Positions 5,860 through 5,877 of a stretch of 5,877 bases of DNA are shown piece by piece. This DNA is from Prosthecochloris sp. (GTDB taxonomy: Bacteria; Bacteroidota; Chlorobiia; Chlorobiales; Chlorobiaceae). How positions within the stretch are numbered: position 1 is the first letter of the stretch; every line of letters starts with the position of its first letter. The stretch covers positions 1-5,877 of the forward strand of contig RAZP01000069.1 of the NCBI GenBank assembly GCA_004028745.1, read 5' to 3'. The translations under genes were made by a program, and so were the position numbers. The notes below the pieces were generated by a model, which did not search any database, had not been told where the DNA came from, and saw nothing but the letters and a program-made list of their open reading frames with translations.

Positions 5860-5864
5860 CCTCT
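5860..5864 (-). promoter_or_regulatory. Ribosome binding site of the TolC-family gene
   Basis: AGAGG on the minus strand (5864-5860) is seven bases from the ATG at 5852-5850. It fixes the start of the channel gene at M1 and supports the unusually long N-region of its signal peptide over a start at M12. Only 13 further bases are visible upstream, A/T-rich, so no promoter can be assigned. Confidence 0.7.
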
Positions 5865-5877
5865 ATTAATTTCAAAA

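Overview
The window suggests a Gram-negative bacterium, most likely a member of the Pseudomonadota with moderately high GC. The evidence is the C-terminal half of a type I secreted RTX surface protein, a TolC-family outer membrane channel gene, and what looks like a broken group II intron of the kind common in proteobacteria. No species marker is present, so I do not name a genus.

Layout. (1) Positions 1-3570, plus strand: the 3' part of a very large adhesin-like gene, open at the left edge. It encodes five near-identical 104-residue Ig-like repeats, then one divergent Ig-like domain, then a solenoid of thirteen 25-residue BspA/DUF285-type repeats with its C-terminal closing module. It ends with a short RTX calcium-binding block and a type I secretion C-terminal target domain. 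(2) Positions 3571 to about 4080, read on the minus strand: an apparent internal fragment of a group II intron. It contains structured RNA, a hairpin that holds a Shine-Dalgarno sequence, and the first ~60 codons of the intron-encoded reverse transcriptase. The reverse-transcriptase domain and intron domains V/VI are missing. (3) Positions 4118-4402, minus strand: a small unrecognised protein gene. (4) Positions 4440-5852, minus strand: a complete TolC-family gene with a good ribosome binding site and a possible terminator at its 3' end.

How the parts may work together. The adhesin carries a T1SS signal at its C-terminus. The convergent gene encodes an outer membrane channel of the type that pairs with an inner membrane ABC transporter and a HlyD-like adaptor. 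The simplest reading is a type I secretion/adhesin locus, with the transporter and adaptor genes outside the window, possibly to the right. The intron remnant lies exactly between the two convergent units and starts within a few bases of the adhesin stop codon. It may have replaced the adhesin's native terminator region.

The most notable structure is in the adhesin's repeats. The Ig-like units show linked variants suggesting duplication of a two-unit block. The 25-residue repeats alternate FNQD/FNQN almost perfectly, with variation confined to two short windows around a nearly fixed core.
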